Origin: Saprospiraceae bacterium
GTDB taxonomy: Bacteria > Bacteroidota > Bacteroidia > Chitinophagales > Saprospiraceae
NCBI GenBank assembly: GCA_007125435.1
Contig: SLDF01000124.1
Span: 1-6,726 of the forward strand
Direction: 5' to 3'
DNA length: 6,726 nucleotides
The notes beneath the pieces are model-generated. The model saw only the letters and a program-made list of their open reading frames with translations. It searched no databases and was not told the DNA's origin. The position numbers and the translations under genes were made by a program. This document shows positions 5,625 through 6,726 of the stretch, piece after piece. Position 1 is the stretch's first letter; every line of letters starts with the position of its first letter.

Positions 5625-5853
5625 ATTATAATCCTATTTTACTGGAAACCAACTCGACAATATTATGTGTATTAAGCTGCTTTCTCAGTTCCAAGAAGGC
5701 AGTGATATTATGTATTTGCCATCCTAAGCTTATCAACTTTCTATTACTAAATGGTTAATTTTCAATTAACACTGCAAAAAAACGACATTTTTTTCACATT
5801 GTTGTGGTTTTTCTACCACTATATCAATTTAGCCGATTTATAGGTGGTATCTA
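5625..5853. other. polA-lpxD intergenic region with several dyads
   Basis: This 229-bp gap has no supportable gene. Just past the polA stop, GTGGTA (5844-5849) and GTGGT (5804-5808) can each pair with TACCAC (5814-5819), giving two mutually exclusive hairpins. An A7/T7 dyad with a 5-nt loop spans 5776-5794. None has the GC stem plus U-run of a standard terminator on the minus strand. No exact TAnnTTTG element precedes lpxD, so its promoter is unclear. Confidence 0.5.
5754..5770. promoter_or_regulatory. Palindrome upstream of the LpxD-family gene
   Basis: GTTAATT-TTC-AATTAAC is a perfect 7-bp inverted repeat with a 3-bp spacer, 129 bp before the acyltransferase start. It could be a binding site for a dimeric regulator, but its A+T-rich make-up allows chance occurrence. 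Confidence 0.3.
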
Positions 5854-6726
5854 TCAATGAGCCTCAAGCCAATTATGACCAGTATCCATTTCTACGACAA
5901 TAGGGACCTCAAGGTTGGGCATGGCCTCTCGCATTTTTTTTTCGATTATGGGTTTCACTTTTTCTAGCTCATCTTTTGGCACATCAAATACCAATTCATC
6001 ATGAACCTGGAGTATCATTTGGGTCTTGATACCTTCCTGCGAAAATGCCCGCCAAATATCTATCATAGCTATCTTGATCATATCTGCTGCCGACCCTTGT
6101 ATAGGTGTATTAATGGCCATTCGCTCAGCACCACTTCTCACCATATTATTTCTAGAGTTTATATCTCTCAGTTTTCTCTTGCGGCCCAGGAGTGTCTTGA
6201 CATAGCCATGCTCTCTGGCGTATTCTACGGTGTCTTTCATATACTTCTTGAGGCCTTGGTACTGCTCGAAGTATTGATCAATCAGATCTTTGGCTTCCTG
6301 TCGCTTGATATTAAGTTGCTTAGACAGGTTGGTAGAGCCGGCGCCATATATGATGGAGAAGTTGACTGTTTTAGCATTGCGCCTTTGGTCAGACGAGATC
6401 TCTTCGAGAGGTGTATTATACACTTTAGACGCTGTGGAAGAGTGAATGTCATGACCAGCCTTGAAGGCTTCTAACATAGCTGTCTCCCGGCTGATCTCAG
6501 CAATGAGCCTCAGCTCTATCTGAGAGTAATCGGCTGCCAGCAAGACATGGTCATCATCCTTAGGCACGAAAGCCTCTCTCACTTTTCGACCTTCAGCGGT
6601 CTTGATGGGTATGTTTTGTAAATTTGGGTTATTGGAGCTCAGCCTGCCTGTAGCGGCTAATGCCTGATTGAATGAGCTGTGAATACGACCGCTCTTCGGA
6701 TTGATCAATGAGGGCAAAGCGTCCAC
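5854..6726 (-). CDS. polA: DNA polymerase I, C-terminal polymerase domain (5'-truncated by window edge)
   Basis: The last 290 codons of family A DNA polymerase I, which fills gaps in repair and replaces Okazaki primers. The visible part is the palm and fingers; the first codon (GTG) is an internal valine, not a start. TGRLSSNNPNLQNIPI (27-42) is the conserved thumb/palm lead-in. Motif A DYSQIELR has the catalytic Asp66 and Glu71 (Asp705 and Glu710 in E. coli). The O-helix RRNAKTVNFSIIYG holds Arg115, Lys119, Phe123 and Tyr127 (E. coli 754, 758, 762, 766). Motif C QVHDELVF has His242 and Asp243 (E. coli 881 and 882). The A-to-C spacing of 176 residues equals that of E. coli. Phe123 predicts the usual discrimination against dideoxynucleotides. 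The 5' nuclease and 3'-5' exonuclease domains lie outside the window. Confidence 0.97.
   Translation of the reverse strand: MDALPSLINPKSGRIHSSFNQALAATGRLSSNNPNLQNIPIKTAEGRKVREAFVPKDDDHVLLAADYSQIELRLIAEISRETAMLEAFKAGHDIHSSTASKVYNTPLEEISSDQRRNAKTVNFSIIYGAGSTNLSKQLNIKRQEAKDLIDQYFEQYQGLKKYMKDTVEYAREHGYVKTLLGRKRKLRDINSRNNMVRSGAERMAINTPIQGSAADMIKIAMIDIWRAFSQEGIKTQMILQVHDELVFDVPKDELEKVKPIIEKKMREAMPNLEVPIVVEMDTGHNWLEAH

Noticed and set aside
6001..6474. Plus-strand frame of 157 codons inside polA
   Set aside because: It lies opposite intact polymerase motifs A and B and has no recognisable domain.

Overview
The window reads as a chromosomal segment of a member of the Bacteroidota, probably a Saprospira/Lewinella-type relative. 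This is inferred from a TAnnTTTG-type -7 promoter element upstream of one operon, mostly weak or absent Shine-Dalgarno sequences, and an LpxD family member carrying an AFY-CKK motif in place of the usual GFGY motif. Every supported gene lies on the minus strand, so transcription runs from high to low coordinates.

Layout in transcription order: the last 290 codons of polA (DNA polymerase I, cut by the right window edge); an LpxD-family hexapeptide acyltransferase; a structured repeat (copy B); an AbiEi/AbiEii type IV toxin-antitoxin pair with overlapping genes and a candidate autoregulatory operator; a second copy of the same repeat in the opposite orientation (copy A); then rimK (ATP-grasp glutamate ligase), a succinylglutamate desuccinylase/aspartoacylase-family zinc hydrolase, and the first 52 codons of a probable secreted PBP4-type D-Ala-D-Ala carboxypeptidase (cut by the left edge).

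The toxin-antitoxin pair looks like an accessory insert between housekeeping genes. It is more A+T-rich than its neighbours on the lines I counted, and it sits between the two inverted copies of a 136-139 bp element built of three conserved blocks (11, 32 and 23 nt) separated by two variable, hairpin-prone spacers. This bracketing is the most noteworthy structure in the window.

The rimK, desuccinylase and dacB genes are close together (68 bp and 5 bp gaps) and are probably co-transcribed. The first two may form a peptide or amino-acid modification pair. The non-coding stretches hold the repeats, a few dyads and a weak terminator candidate; no tRNA, rRNA, CRISPR array or transposase gene was found.
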